A stretch of 64,000 nt of DNA from Eumeta japonica (GCA_005406025.1 BGZK01000139.1:496001-560000); one strand, 5' to 3'; positions 1 to 14,200 are shown, counted from the stretch's first letter. A program made the numbers and translations. The notes: generated by a model from the letters alone, not told the origin.

Positions 1-672
1 CTTGCCGAGGGGTTCAAGGAATGTCGTAAATTTAATTATATGTTTCATGTGACAGATTTTGCATGTTGTAGCCATCAAAGTAAAAAAGCATAGAAATATT
101 ACTGCAAAAAAAAAAATTCAAACGAAATTGTCTTCGTAGTAGGTGTGGCATAAGATATAGGCTTTGTCGCTGCACAAATGTTCAATATGTGTTCTTATAC
201 TTTCTCTTTCTGTCCTCAACGAGTATCTTCATTCTTTCTCTTCGGTTAAGAAATAAAAGTTTCATTCGAAATTACATCTAAAAAAGATAACATAAAGGTC
301 CTTTATAAGAGATTTATTTGGTTTAAAAATATGTCGTATATCATCATTTACATTTGTGTCAGTTATGTGCCACGAATGAACAAAAATTTGTTCGACGTTA
401 TAATTCTATGCTTTTCTATTTCGATGGTTGTAACTTAACTAATTTGTTAATCTAAAACTTTTGACGCTTTGTTAGAAGTCATCAATAACACGTACTCAAA
501 GATGTATATACCTAATTATAAGGTAGGTACTTATCTAATGGTAATATTGTAATCTGTCATATTAAATAGATAGACAGTCATATCTATCGATATTTTTTCT
601 CAATAGGTCAGCGGTTCATTAAGTAACATGAATAGTTATAGAGGATCTAATTATATATAGGTAGGTAAGTAC

Positions 673-830
673 AAGTACAACGCACGAAACTCTGCCGCTC
701 TGAATTGTCTGTGAATGATGCAATGCGCATGTTTAACACTCTTCTACCCTTTCTTCTCCTTTGGGTTCTTATTTTACGCCATTGTGATGCTTTCGTGACT
801 AACTTAACAGCGGCAGAGTTTCATGAGTTA
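673..830. mobile_element. Miniature inverted-repeat element, copy A (mariner-like family)
   Basis: The left end contains GAAACTCTGCCGCT and the right end contains its exact reverse complement (AGCGGCAGAGTTTC), about 110 bp apart. The left end, TACAACGCACGAAACTCTGC, matches the left end of the element at 13941-14084 at most positions, so both belong to one family. The short reading frame through this region is a by-product of the repeat. Confidence 0.65.
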
Positions 831-849
831 TCTTTACCTAGACACTTAG

Positions 850-857
850 ATACATAC

Positions 858-927
<70 letters not shown>
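850..927. repeat. Compound microsatellite (TACA)n then (TA)n
   Basis: About five TACA units are followed by roughly 28 uninterrupted TA units, adjoining the miniature element. The sequence shows this directly. Confidence 0.95.
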
Positions 928-929
<2 letters not shown>

Positions 930-1499
930 TTGCTGTGTATTAATTTCCACAAATTCAGATCTCGTTTTGCTTTCCTATATTTTTTCGCCTTTTGAATGAA
1001 ATTTATACTGATAATATTGCTAGAATGGTTATACCTTAATGCCACCTTCAATATTTATAACCCATACAAGTCAGTACTTACATGGGTTGTTTGTTAAAGA
1101 CTTTAAAACGAAAAATATACTTCAATTATATCCTAGAATAGGTACCTATTTGTAACTCAGATTCCATGATATAATGATAAGGCGTAAAAGTATCTATGAC
1201 ATGTTTAACTAAATGTTAAGCTAAGGGTACAATATGTTTAAACCGTTGTAAACATGATGTAAACTTTGATATAAACCATGTCTTAACCGAATGCAATGAG
1301 TACGTAAGTGATTTGTACTTAACTACAGTAACACACCTAAAAATAAGCATATTTTTTTAATATCTATCAAAATATCGTACATATTAATATAAGACTGCTA
1401 CGATTAATTGAAACACTCTTACAATAAGTTTCTCTCAATAAATATAAATAAATGCAGAATAAACATTCTTTGAATTATGTTTCCTAATGTTATACGTAA

Positions 1500-2220
1500 A
1501 TCTGATTTGTCGGCAAACAAAGACGATAATATGCATAATGTCGGCCTTCGTGTCGCAGTTAGGTAAATCGTAAGTTTGTTTCTCATACCAAAAATGTAGC
1601 TGCTTTTCTATTGGTTTATTTTACGAAATGCACAAATACTATTGGCTTATTCATATACCGAATGTCAAAGAAAACATATAAATGACGACGTCGATAGAGG
1701 GCGCCTTGAATTGGCGACGACGCTATTTTTTGTTCATTATGTTCTTCTAATTCATCCAGTATAATTGTTCCGTTTTGTGACGAATGCACTATCTATAAAA
1801 AAGTTATATTTTTATTTTGACATTATTTTGGTGAGTGTATTTCGAGTGTTCTTGACTTGGATGTTTGAATTCTGTAATTTTGCTGTATGTTTATTGTGTG
1901 GAAATTAATAGTATTGCCGAAGGATTGTGTTCGATTGTGACAGTCCTTTTTATAAGCGACTGCTTTTAGATTACTGTTGTCAGTTTCATAAATATTTTTT
2001 TTTGTGTTGTAATATCTTACTACAGTATATTATTTTCACATTATTCTCATGATATTGAAACATTTAATTCGTCGAGATTTATTTAAAACTTTAAAGGAAG
2101 ATGGGCTATGAATGCGATTAAAGTATTATATTGGCGGGAACTTACCGGCTTCATATCGAAAGGTTATAATAGTAATTGAGCAAGAATGTGATACACGAAG
2201 TTATTTTTGAATATTTTAGG
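1500..2220 (+). promoter_or_regulatory. Probable promoter, untranslated leader and first intron of the Chromator-like gene
   Basis: The first coding exon starts at a 3' splice site (TATTTTAG, ending 2219), so a non-coding first exon must lie upstream. Two inverted CCAAT boxes (ATTGG) occur near 1610 and 1653. A locally GC-richer patch near 1685-1725 is the best candidate for the start region. This placement is inference; no clear TATA or initiator decides it. Confidence 0.35.
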
Positions 2221-2236
2221 ATTTTGAATGGTGATA

Positions 2237-5200
2237 ATGACTTCCGTTGAGGAGCCCGAAACTCCTAGTGCTGAAGTTCCAGCTGGAAATCCAGACGAAC
2301 TTGCGAAAAGTCCTACTGCCCTAAAAGGTAAACAATTTTTAATGCAAAGCATTGCATGGTTTTATTTGAAACATTTGTTTGCTTAATTGAAAATCTCTCT
2401 GTTTTTAGATGCCCAGGAACAAATGGCCAATTTAGATGTTTTAATTTGTGGCCAGTGCCATTCTGCTTTTCATTTTATTGAAGAATTCAAAGAGCATAGG
2501 GACAGCAATTCATGTACTAGCAAATCTCCTGTTAGGGATAGTGTAAGTTATATACTTGTTTTTATAATAATCTACGTCAATTAAAGTATACATTGTATTT
2601 GATTATCTAGTATGATATTTTCCAGACTGAGACCAAGGCGCAAGTGTGGGCATTTTTATTGTGGAAATGTTCATCTGCCCGAGATTGTTCTGCGGCTGGT
2701 CCTTCTGGAGATAATAGTTGGAAATTATATCAGCAATGGTGCCGTATGCCAGAAGCACAAAGAAATGCTTGGATCGCTGCTGGCACAAATGTGCAGAGTC
2801 TTTCTAAATATGCACATGCTAAAGTTGTAAGAATATGTTATGTTTTTTATATTATAGTTTATAAGAGCTCAATGGAATGAAGGTATGGGTAAAAGTGATG
2901 CAAGGCATATGATTATCTTTTGTAACTTTTTTCCTCATTTTAAAATGTTTTTATTGTAAATCTCATGCTTGATGGTATCATTTTGCACTTTTTCAAATAC
3001 TCTTAAGCTTGTTATAGGCAATTTCAATTTTAAAACTCAAATTAATCTTAATATAACACAATAAAGTAAATTTCTTATTTGGGACCTAATTTTCCTAAAT
3101 CGGCCATCTTTGTTCTATCTATGGCCAACTATTTACATGGTCAGGTTATGTATGTTTGGTCAGAATACAAATGTACCTAAATAAAATGATGAATAACTTT
3201 TTTTTCAATCACCAAACAAAATGTTCAGTTAAACAAATTGATGTATGAATTCTTAACAATGTCAACTTTTACAAAGTAAAATTTAGTACTGTTACTTGAG
3301 ACTATTCATAAATTTCCCAACAAAAAAAAAATAGAAATCGCCATCGAAAATCTATTTAATTATTTGTTTTTGGAGTCAGTTTTAGCTAAAGGTATAGTGG
3401 TTGTATTCTTAGAATATTGTTTTTCAACCTTCTTTATGTCGAGACCCATAAATAACAAAAACATTAAACAGAAAGCCTTGGGACGCCTTTACTGAAATTA
3501 ACTCCTTGAAGTATCAGGTCAAACTCTACAACTGAAATTTTTATATCAAGATTTAAATTACTTTTGCCTTGCACAACAATGAGTATGGAAGCCTAGTAAT
3601 AAAGGCTTTGAAAATTTTGATACTTTTACTATTTCTTGCTTTAAGAAAAGGTTTCTAGTCTGGTGGCTGTGAAAAGTAAATACGGAAATCTTATCATTAG
3701 ATAATAATTTACTTATGCTGTTTGCAAAGATCATTCGTATATAGAAGTACTTATAAATGAAAAACAAAGCCAACCATCACATAAATTATTATTGTTTATT
3801 ATTAATAATTTGAAACAAAGTAAACTATAAGTTTATTTTTTATGTTGTTACATGATAATATTTAATTTCATATTACATTAAAAGTAATTATCATAATGAA
3901 TGAATCTTTTGTACACAGGTCTTATTTTTTTAACAGATTGCCACCCCCTTTAACAACAAACATGATCTCTAGGCTGAGAAATAATACCTTAGAAGATATT
4001 CTTTTGACTTAAATACTTGTTTCATATTGATGTTTATGAAGATTATATTTTCTTTTGTCTTGCTTTAGCTGGCATCGACTCCAAAAGCAACTAATGTTTT
4101 TTAGAGTTATCTGTTAAAAAAAAAAAAATATTTGATACATAAAACATTTTTAATATGTGGTAAAACTCTGCTGTGGCCACTTTGGCTGCAAATGAAAATG
4201 GACCAGCTTGGTCGGTGAGATACCACAGTGTTACAGAATACGGATGTGGAATAACAGCATCCTCTGTTGCATATTTTGTCTAGTCAGTTAGAGTTTCAAT
4301 GGTCCACTCCCTTTTACTTGAAATGTCCTATTCCTTTCTGAAAGTTTCGGTGGCCCATGCCCCCTTCATCAGATAACTATTCATTCCTAAAAGGCTGGCA
4401 ATATACTAATGACTCATCTTGAGTTGCACATCTCTATGAGCGACAGTGATTACGTACCTCTGATGGTGCATATGGCGCTTGCCCTTTAAAATGCTATGTA
4501 AAACAATATTTATGTTCCAAACTTAGTATTCAGTTTGTTATGTATTTCAGTTTACATTTGTTGTTATTAATTTATGAAGTACACTATACATATAATAACA
4601 ACATATTTTAGTAATCAAAAATCTTTGTTAATTTAAAATAACTTATTAATGCTTTTTGGTGCTTAATATTCTTTCAGCTGGAAGTTAAAACTGATGATCA
4701 ACAAGTTCCTGTACAGACCCCAGTTGTAGAGAGAAAAGTACGTGGACGTCCAAGGAAAAATGTGAAAGTGGTAAGTTTTTTATAGTTTCAACTTTAAAAG
4801 ATCATCAATGGCTTATAAATGGTAAAATATTATATTTTTTATGAAGCATATACATAATTCATTTATTTTTGAAAAGTCTGCAAAATGTTTAATTCTGCAG
4901 GCCATCTGTAAAACTTCCCTCTATGATATCCATAGATTTGTCTTTGCGCTCCTTGAGTTAAAATTAGTCTATATGTTTTTGAGGTTTTTGAGCTCAAAAA
5001 TTGGAAAGACGGATGGCTCTGAGGCCATCCCCAAAACTTCTAACTACTTTCGAGCAGAATGTATAAAAATATCTTAAAAATGGTTGACCCTGCAGGCCAT
5101 CCCTAAGTGAGTTCCTTCATTATGAATATTGTCTATAAGCTTTCGAGCTTAAAACTTTGATAGATAGTTGACCCTGCATTCCTAAAACTTTGTACTACTT

Positions 5201-8200
5201 TCGAACTCAGCATTCAAAAATAAAGTAGTAATAAACTATTGAGTACATCATGCTCAAAAGGTGGACTTTAGTGTTTTTTTCAAATTTAATGATTTCAAAA
5301 ATATATTTCTAATACCTTTTGAGCACTTCAATTTTAAAATTCAAATATAAAGAACACTTTTTTTTTTAATTTTTCAACTACTATATCTTTTAAATGCGTA
5401 GTTGAAATTTGATCTGCTTTATGGCATATGATATTTTTTTTAAGCAGAAATAGATGAGTGAGTAACTGACTGCACTCTATCAAGAATTTCACAGGTATTT
5501 TAGAAAAAAAACCTATTTTTTGTAAAAATTTCCATTAACAATATCTCTCAAACGAACGAACCGGTTTTTATGCATTTTGCAATGATCATTATTGCTTTTC
5601 AAAGGAAAACAACTTGACAGATTTTGAAGTTAGACAATTTTTACAGGACTAGACAGATATTGCTAGAGTATTTACAAAATATTGTAAGAATATCTTGTTG
5701 ATCTCTCGAAGAAATCAACAGATTTTTATACAGCTTATAGCAGTCAATGCAATTGTTGAGCTGATTAGATTTTGATATCGGGTTAGGTCTGGTACAGTAG
5801 TTAAAATATTATTAAAAAAAAAACATTTTTCTGAATAATTTATTTTTGAGATTCCTCAAAATCTACTGGGCGAAACTAGTTCGAAATTTCAAAAAGTATG
5901 TTGCGTGGGCCCCTTTTGAACATTGTAAGCTGTATTTTTATTGCTTTATACATTCAAAAGTTACGAGAGATTTATATATACACTAATACATACATCATTC
6001 AAAAATTGGTCGAAATAGATTCCTAGGACCCTGATATTTCAAGTAATCATAAGTAAAAACTCGATTTTCAAGAATCTACTAAGCTTAAAGCTCTTAAAGT
6101 TTAAAAATTTAGTCTGTGCAGCAGGTATATTTAAAAAAAAATATATATCAATTCTATCATTCAAAGGTCTCACTGGATTTTGATCAGCTTTATAGCATTC
6201 AATACAGTTTTTTAAGCATAAAAAGGTGACCAGGTACAAAACATTTATCCATCAATAATTTTACAAGTTATTTTCAAAAGCTTTTTGTCTAATTTTTCAT
6301 TAACAATATCTCTTGAACATATTAACTGATTTTGAAGCAGTTTGAAACAATTGACATTACATTTTTTAAGGAGTAGAGCTAGTTGAATTTTGGAGTTTAT
6401 TGATAGAGTAATTAAAATATTGTAATAAAACAATTTTTGTATAATTTTTCTTCAACAATAACTCTTGAACAAATCAACAAGTTTTTTATGTAATGCCCTT
6501 CAATTGATGCAACTATTGTTTGGAGAAAGGAGCTGATTAGATGTAGTATCGATCGATGTAATAATCTAAAAGTTATTTCGCAAAATACATTCTTGTAAAT
6601 TTTGTTTTTGAGGTTTTTCTAAGTCTACTTGGTGGAATTACTTCAATTTTTCAGGATGGTTTAAATTGAGTGGATCACTTTAGAATGATGTAAATGGAAT
6701 TTCGATCGTGCGATCCATTTAAAAGTTTATTTAGACACTTGTACAAACATCAAACGAACAAAATAGATTTATAAAACCATAAAATGTCAAGATCTGATAA
6801 AAAATTCAATTTTACGAAAATCAGACTGAAAACAGTATCTTTTTAAAAAAAATTTCGATTTTCATAGAGGGGAGTTCAAAAATTTACATGTTTTACCATT
6901 GACTACACATTAATTGAAACACTAAAATCTAATCTTTCCGTTATGCAGCAAAAAGTTTGGAATATGTTTTATTTTCAGGAAGATTCTGAAACTCAACCTT
7001 CTGGTGAAGAGAGTGATGATTTTCCAAAATCCAATCTTATCAATAAAACACCCACACCTATAAAGAAAACGCCAGCTGTACAGACTACTACTTCTAAGGC
7101 CAAAGTATATCACTCAATAAACTTTTATCAGTATTACTATGTAGAGATATTATGTCATATCCTTCATGATGTTCAAGCTGTTCTATGTTTTTTTTTTTTT
7201 TAAATGTGTTCTATTGTAAACAATTTTTAACTTTTGCAGCTATTAGTTGACAAGGAATCTGTACGTAATGCCCAAGAGCGTGTACCACCCGAAGAGCGTA
7301 TCGCGCGTCGTACTGAACGCGGTGACGGCGACTCTACCGGTACCGAAGCTGGGGAATATGTCGTTGAGAAAATATTGGCTAAGCGATTCAATCCGAGACG
7401 GAAGCAATATGAGTATCTTCTTAAATGGCAGGGATATCCGCAGTTAGTGTTTTATTATATTCTACAAACTGAATATTTTTAAAACAGTTTCAATTGTGTC
7501 ATTGTTAACATCATAGCTTGATGTTAACAACAGAAATTCATTATAGTTATTTTATTTCCTTTGCTGTTCATATTATTGTATTTTGTAAATTAAAAAATAA
7601 TGAAATAGTGCAAATTACATAGAAAATGTGGTTTAATTCCATACCTCAGAACAACAGCTGGCATTATAACCCTCGGGAATAGGATACTTATTTTACATAG
7701 ATTTAATAAATAAATTCATTGATTCATTGAGATGATTATTCTGTTTGATTTGATTTGTGTTAATAGTGAACAAAACACTTGGGAGCCAGTTGAGAACATG
7801 GAGACATGTAAGCATCTACTTGAAGCTTTTGAGAAGCAATTGGCACGGCAGAAGGAATTGAAGGCACTTCGAGCACAACAACCGCAGCATCCTGTACAGG
7901 TATTGATTATTTATGAAATATGTACTTTTTAATCTATAAAGTATATATAGTAGTTGATGTATGTAAGTTTCTATTTTCTACTTACTACATTTGATAATTG
8001 ATGAAAACTTCCTCAATCCTTAGCCATACTAATATATAAAGTCGAAGAGTTTGTTCAACACATTAGTCTCTGGAAATATCAGTCAGATTTGAAAAATTCT
8101 TATTGTATTTGTTAATTTAATTATTGCAGAAAGCTATAAGCTATTTGTATAGGTTTTAGTTTGAATGCCCTAATTTCTGTAGTTACCATTTGCATTTAAA

Positions 8201-11200
8201 AAAATCTTTTTATTTTTGGTAGCCCAATTCTTGAGAAAGATCACATGTTACTTAGATAACTTATAATGTTAACATTGCATTACCACCCTTAGCTAGACTC
8301 AAGTTATCATAGTTTTTGTTAAGGAAATCAACAAAAATTACTGCTTTGACAGACATCTTTACATACATTGATTTAATCATTTTTATGTAACAATAATGTA
8401 TAAAAAAATGTTATACAGTTCTATATAAAATTCTGTGACACTACATATCTAACTATAATATTTAACTTACAAAAGTCATTTTCATGTAATGTAAAATAAT
8501 TATTTCATTAGGTAATGTTCCAGTGAGGGATGGTAGACATATCTCAGAGGTGGGGGGAATAAAGTGTTAAGCTGTTATACCAGAGGCATGCGTAGAAATT
8601 CAGACAGGGTATGAAGTGTGGGTATGGTTATGCAAGATATAAAGATGCTTACCATCGCGTCAGTAGGCCACCAACCGAAACAATGCTGAAGTTAGTTAGT
8701 ATTTTTTAGCTTTGGATACCCCAGTCTGAATCTCTGGGCATGCCCCGGTGTTATACCTACATTTTGATAATAAACTTTTTTGTGAATATTTCTGCGATGT
8801 AGAAGTTAGTATTTAATTATCTAATAATATAAATGTATTTGTTACTCAACCCCCGCTTTAACGGTTGAATAGAATTAGTTGAAATTTTATGTGATTGTAG
8901 GTTACAACTTCAGAATAACATATTTGCTATTCTGTCCTGTGCTAATAATGACTGCCCTTTCATTATCTTAATAGGAATTCCTTACCTATACTGATTTATT
9001 GTTGGTAACAGCAAAGTTCAAGGAAGGGTTAATTTCAACATTGGTTCAGGATTGTAATTGTGAGCAAGATTAGGATGAAGCACATGCAAGAATGTTAAAA
9101 AAAGATACAGTGACAGTATGTTTTTTTTCATTGTTGCATTGTCAGTCTTCCATATAAAAGATTAAAGGATGCATTATATCCTTGTGGGAATACCCCATAA
9201 TGCATTCATAAAAAATTGGCACTCCCATTATTTTATTCCGTAACTTTGACCACTAAATCTACTAACTAAATGTAATGGAACCAGACTTCAAGTGAAATTT
9301 GTTTGTATTTTCGCAGAGATTTTATTTATTATCATATAATTTTTTTTATGTATTATATACAATTAAAGGCCACCTAGAGGTGTCTATTAAAATCAGTATT
9401 TCAATTTATGAAATTCACTATATATCAATTGCATGGGTCTGACAATACTAATGTTTATGTTGGATATAATAAATAAACTGATTGAATTTGCTAGCTTATT
9501 AAAAAAACAACAGATTATTTTACAATTTTCAATAGATGAAATATTAATACCATTAATATATTTCAGGTGCGACAAATCAGCACACCATTGCCGCAGATTG
9601 TGAAACAAGTTGTAAAGAAGGATGACACTCCAGCTCTGACTCCTACTGGGTAATATTTACTTTATGTATCAAGTAATTAATTACAATTTACAGAAATAAA
9701 CTCTTCAAATATAATCAATGACTTTAATCCAAATGAATATACGAAAGCAAAGCACCTCAAATCTAGTATAATATAAGAATCATATGGCACATTTCCAAAT
9801 ATGACATATTAAATATATTGGTGATTAATGGTGTAATTAACTTAATGAATTACTTTTGTATTGTAAATATTGATTAGTTTAATTTTTTGTAAGGAATAAG
9901 TATTTATAACAATCAAACTTAACAGTGTCACATTATAATCTATCCACCTAAGTGGAAATTAGTTTTTTTTCAATAATAATATATTTTATGTTATTAAATT
10001 TTTATCAAAATCGTTCTTTTATACCTTCAAATTATAAATTAATATAAGCACTGAAAGAAAACACTCTGTTTTTACTCCGGTCCCATTCTAAATTGTAGCC
10101 GTGGTCCTGGCTCTCTATTCAGTAACAGTCATGGTTCCGATTTTAAGAAGCAGGGGCAAATATTTGTCACATAACGATATATACTCAGAGATATAGTTAT
10201 CTATTGGTGAAAGAATTTGTATAATTGCTATGGGTAATTCACTTCAATAGCACAAAACAGACAGTCATGGTTAAATGGTGAAATACATTGCATAAAAACC
10301 TTCCCCATGAAAATATACATACAGTATGGAATTAATCATGCACCTTTTTGCTAATATTCATAATCTCCTTTTTTAGAACAACTTTACCAAAGTTACTATA
10401 ACAAAAATGTCATTGAAAATGTACTTATAAATAATATAGACTCAACCCTAATGTATGCTCGGCCAGATGCAAGCACGGACGCGGTCGGATCAACGGCCGC
10501 GCGGCGCGGTGCATACGCGTCAGCTGTCCTAAGGCTGGCAATACAACAATTTTGCATTGATGTTCTGAGCTATTTTTCTCAGAAAAGACTACTTTAATGA
10601 TTATGGTTTCTTAGGCAATGTTCTAAAAATGAAGGAGATTATGAATATTTGCGGAAAGATGCATGATCTTTTTCATATGGTACATGTACCAACTAGGGAA
10701 TGCAATATCGAAGCGAGATCGTAAACTCGGGTATCTCGCGAGATTAGAAATTTCAATATCGCGAGATCTCGGCATTTTCGAGATCTCGGGTGAAATTTAA
10801 AAAAATATTATTTTACTTAAGTAACTAAATCGCAATGAAAACTACTTAGTTATGATTATGATGAGAGTAAAGTACAACACTTATTGGAAAACAAAACCCT
10901 TATTTTTTTTGTAATTATTAACTATTGTTTTTCTAATTAAGCCATTCATGAACACAAATCACAATCACCCATATTTTAAATGTTGTTTTAGAATTTAAAA
11001 TTAACACATATTTTGTTTTATAATAGGTATGTAGTCATATAGAAGTTAACCAAAAAATCTCATATGTATAAGTATTTTAACAAAAATAGAATATACTTTT
11101 TTACAAAGTAAACAGTTGTTTTTCTTTCATTTAAGAGCATGCATCTTTCTTAACAGGAAAGTAAACAGTTACAATAAAGATAATTACAAGACTCGAGTAT

Positions 11201-14200
11201 GCTAATTATGAAAATAATAACAGAAACAAGTAATTCTAAGAGTGATTTTGGAAATAGCTTCTTAAAAAATAAAGAGTGCTTACGAGTGCTGTCTGATAAA
11301 CGACATCTTATGTCAGTTGCTATGTGCCCAGCTGCCGAAAATGTCCTCTCAGACTCAACACTGGTTGGTAACAGCAAGAGTAAACTGTTATAAGCAAACT
11401 ATAAGAATTTACTCCTTGATTCTCCACATTCATAGAGTTCCATATCTTTTTTAATAACCGACTAGATTGTCTATAGTCATAGAAACATGCAAAAATGGAT
11501 TCTGGCAGGTTTGCAGTCTCTTCTAATTCGTCTTGAAGGCTCCTGTTGGTTTTTGCAGTAGCAGCATGTATATTTAAATCCTCTTCAATCATTGAAAGAG
11601 GTGATTCATCTTCATTTTTTAAGTTTACTGGTGTACCTGTTGTGTTTATATCATTACCTTAAGTGTGTGAGAGAGTATCCGGTTGTTTAAGGTTTGGAAT
11701 ATAATTGTTTGATTAAATTCTTAATTTGTTTCCTTATATATACTTGCTAGGCAATTGAAAAGTTTTATCGTCTTTTAATAATTCCAAATCATCTTAATAA
11801 GTGTATGGGTTTTTCAAATATAACAATATGGCGGTTGCATTTATATGACGCTCGGAGATCCACTTTTTCATCGAACGGCCAGTTTTTCTGACAGTGAAGT
11901 TTTTAGGTCTTCTAACTTCCAAAACATGAAACGTGACGTATATTTTGCGTTTACTAAATCTGTATAGTGATGTCACAATACTTCGACGGCCAATTTTGCC
12001 GGCTGGAATATGTTTTCGAAGTTGGCAAGGACTGCATGTTCTTCATTCATGAAAAAATCGTCAGAATCAAAACTGAACGAAAGATCAATTAAAGCCTTGG
12101 TTACACACTGCTTTACTTTATTGAAATGTATTTATCATATTGCAAAGGCTAGACCAATGAGTTTTACAATCAAGAACCAATTGAATTGTCTTGCCAAACT
12201 CTCGCTGAATGTAACTCTGAAGTATATTATTTTTGGTTGGAGAATTCTTAAAAATTTTGACTCATTTTTTTAGTTTTTCTATAATGGATTGGTAATCCAA
12301 AGCCAGATCTACTTGCCTTATTAATAAAGAAAAGTATAAACCATCATAACTATCTGGGTTATCTTCCAATTCTTCCTTTTCTTCTGTGCTGCAATTTGTG
12401 TTTTCTTCAATGTCTTCTAATTTTATTTCTTCCCAGTTTTTTTTTAATATATGACATCTGTTATATCTAACTGTACACCGTGCGTGTAGCATAGTTGTTG
12501 AAGTGGTTTAATCAGACGTCCGGTTTTCTTCATGACATTGGCTCCATTTGTGGTTACACCGACTATGTCATTGTCCAGAGATAAATCATATTCTGACAGT
12601 TTTTCTTTCACAAGCTGAACACAGGATTCTGATGACATACTTCCAAATATATGTGCCACTCCAAAATATCAGAACGTAGGCTAACTGTTGATAGAGTAGT
12701 ATGTACATTTATATTTAAAAAACGTCTGTTCATTCCAGATGTCCAAGCATCAAAAGTGAGACTAAATCTATAGTCTTCATTCTTTAGCTTCAAAAGATCA
12801 CCCTTCACTTTTATTTTGAGCGTTATTCTGTAATTCATTACAATTAATTTAATAGTATTTCATGATGTAGGCAATAATTTATAATTGTTACCTTTCGCCG
12901 CAAAAAGATTCTTCATGTCCTTTGAAGTGGTGCAGTGTATACTAAATAGCAATCCATCTTTTTGCTACCATGCAGGAAATCATTTTCTCTTTAGTCACAT
13001 CAGAGTCCAATGGAAAATAATCACTAATTTTCTTCTGGGGCGTTCCATTCAATCTCTTCCGTTAAATCTGGGCCGTTCAATCTTGCCCGAGATCTCCTCA
13101 TTTTATGCTTCGATATTAATCTCGTAAAATGAGGCGAGATCGGAATTGCATTCGCTAGTAGCAACTTACATGATAGTTGGTCAAATGGTGTCCAAGTGTA
13201 TTAACTTCACTTGGACAGTTAAGTGACCAACATCCATTTTTATGTATAAAGATATGATTTCAATAAAATGTTTTTAACTTTTTAGACAAAGTGACTTATT
13301 TCATCAAATTTTATTATAACATAGCCGTCTTCAACGTTCGAGTAAGGTTCGCGCTTTAGATCAGGTGAAGGCATGGTGTGGTGCAGAAGAAGAGCCTGCC
13401 GCCAAGAGAGTAAAGCGTGAAGTGTCCAGTGATGATGATGAGGATCTCTCTGAATCCTCCAAAGGTGATATATAATAGAAATTATTTGTGAATTTAGCAG
13501 AAATGTTTAAATTGAATTTAATTGATCCTTTATTTTTTACTTTAGAAATTTTACATTAACAATTTAATATTTTGAGGGACAAAAATATTAAGGACTACAT
13601 ATTTCTTCTTGTAATATTTATTTTGCAAATAAATATGTTAGAGTGTATAAATTTTCTTAATTTCAGATAAAATAGAACATTTATTCAAACCAAATGCATT
13701 TTCATTTTAATAATACAAATAAACCATTTTCAGGTGAAATAAAGAAAGTTGTTAATGGGCAATCATCACCTAAAGGATCGGGACTTGATCCGGATTTGGT
13801 AAAATCTCTGGGCTTGAGTGGCAAGGGAATGCCCAATATCAAAGGGGTCATTAAAGTTGATCCTAAACACATGCCCAACCTCAGTACAGGTATTTTTTTT
13901 TATTTGAAAAAAATTAAAGTGTAAAAAAAATTCAATAATGTACAGTACAACACACAAATCTTTGCTGCTCTGTGATACAATGTGCATCCCCGACCACTCC
14001 TTCACACCCGCGTCCCAATTTTACTCCAATGCGGCACTTTCCGTGAATGATTCACAGCAGCTAAGATTCATGCATTGTACTGTAGACTATTTTAAACTGA
14101 CTCCGGCTAATTTTTATAAAACATTATTTTCCTTATTTTCAGGTGTCTACATAATGTCAAAAAGTTCAGGAATCATGAAGATTGACTCACCTGGAAAATT

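Larger units (their letters stand above)
1..1499. other. AT-rich upstream spacer without a recognisable gene
   Basis: Apart from the miniature element at about 673-830 and the TACA/TA microsatellite at 850-927, I see no coding signal. A TATCGATA octamer (DREF/BEAF-type motif) occurs at 585-592, but one occurrence in AT-rich DNA is weak evidence. Confidence 0.5.

Noticed and set aside
705..995. 96-codon open frame
   Set aside because: It runs through the miniature element and the TA microsatellite; the repeated YIYIYI tail is a repeat artefact.
4841..5077. 78-codon open frame in a Chromator intron
   Set aside because: Falls in the degenerate tandem repeat field, and the exon before it ends at a clear GTAAGT.
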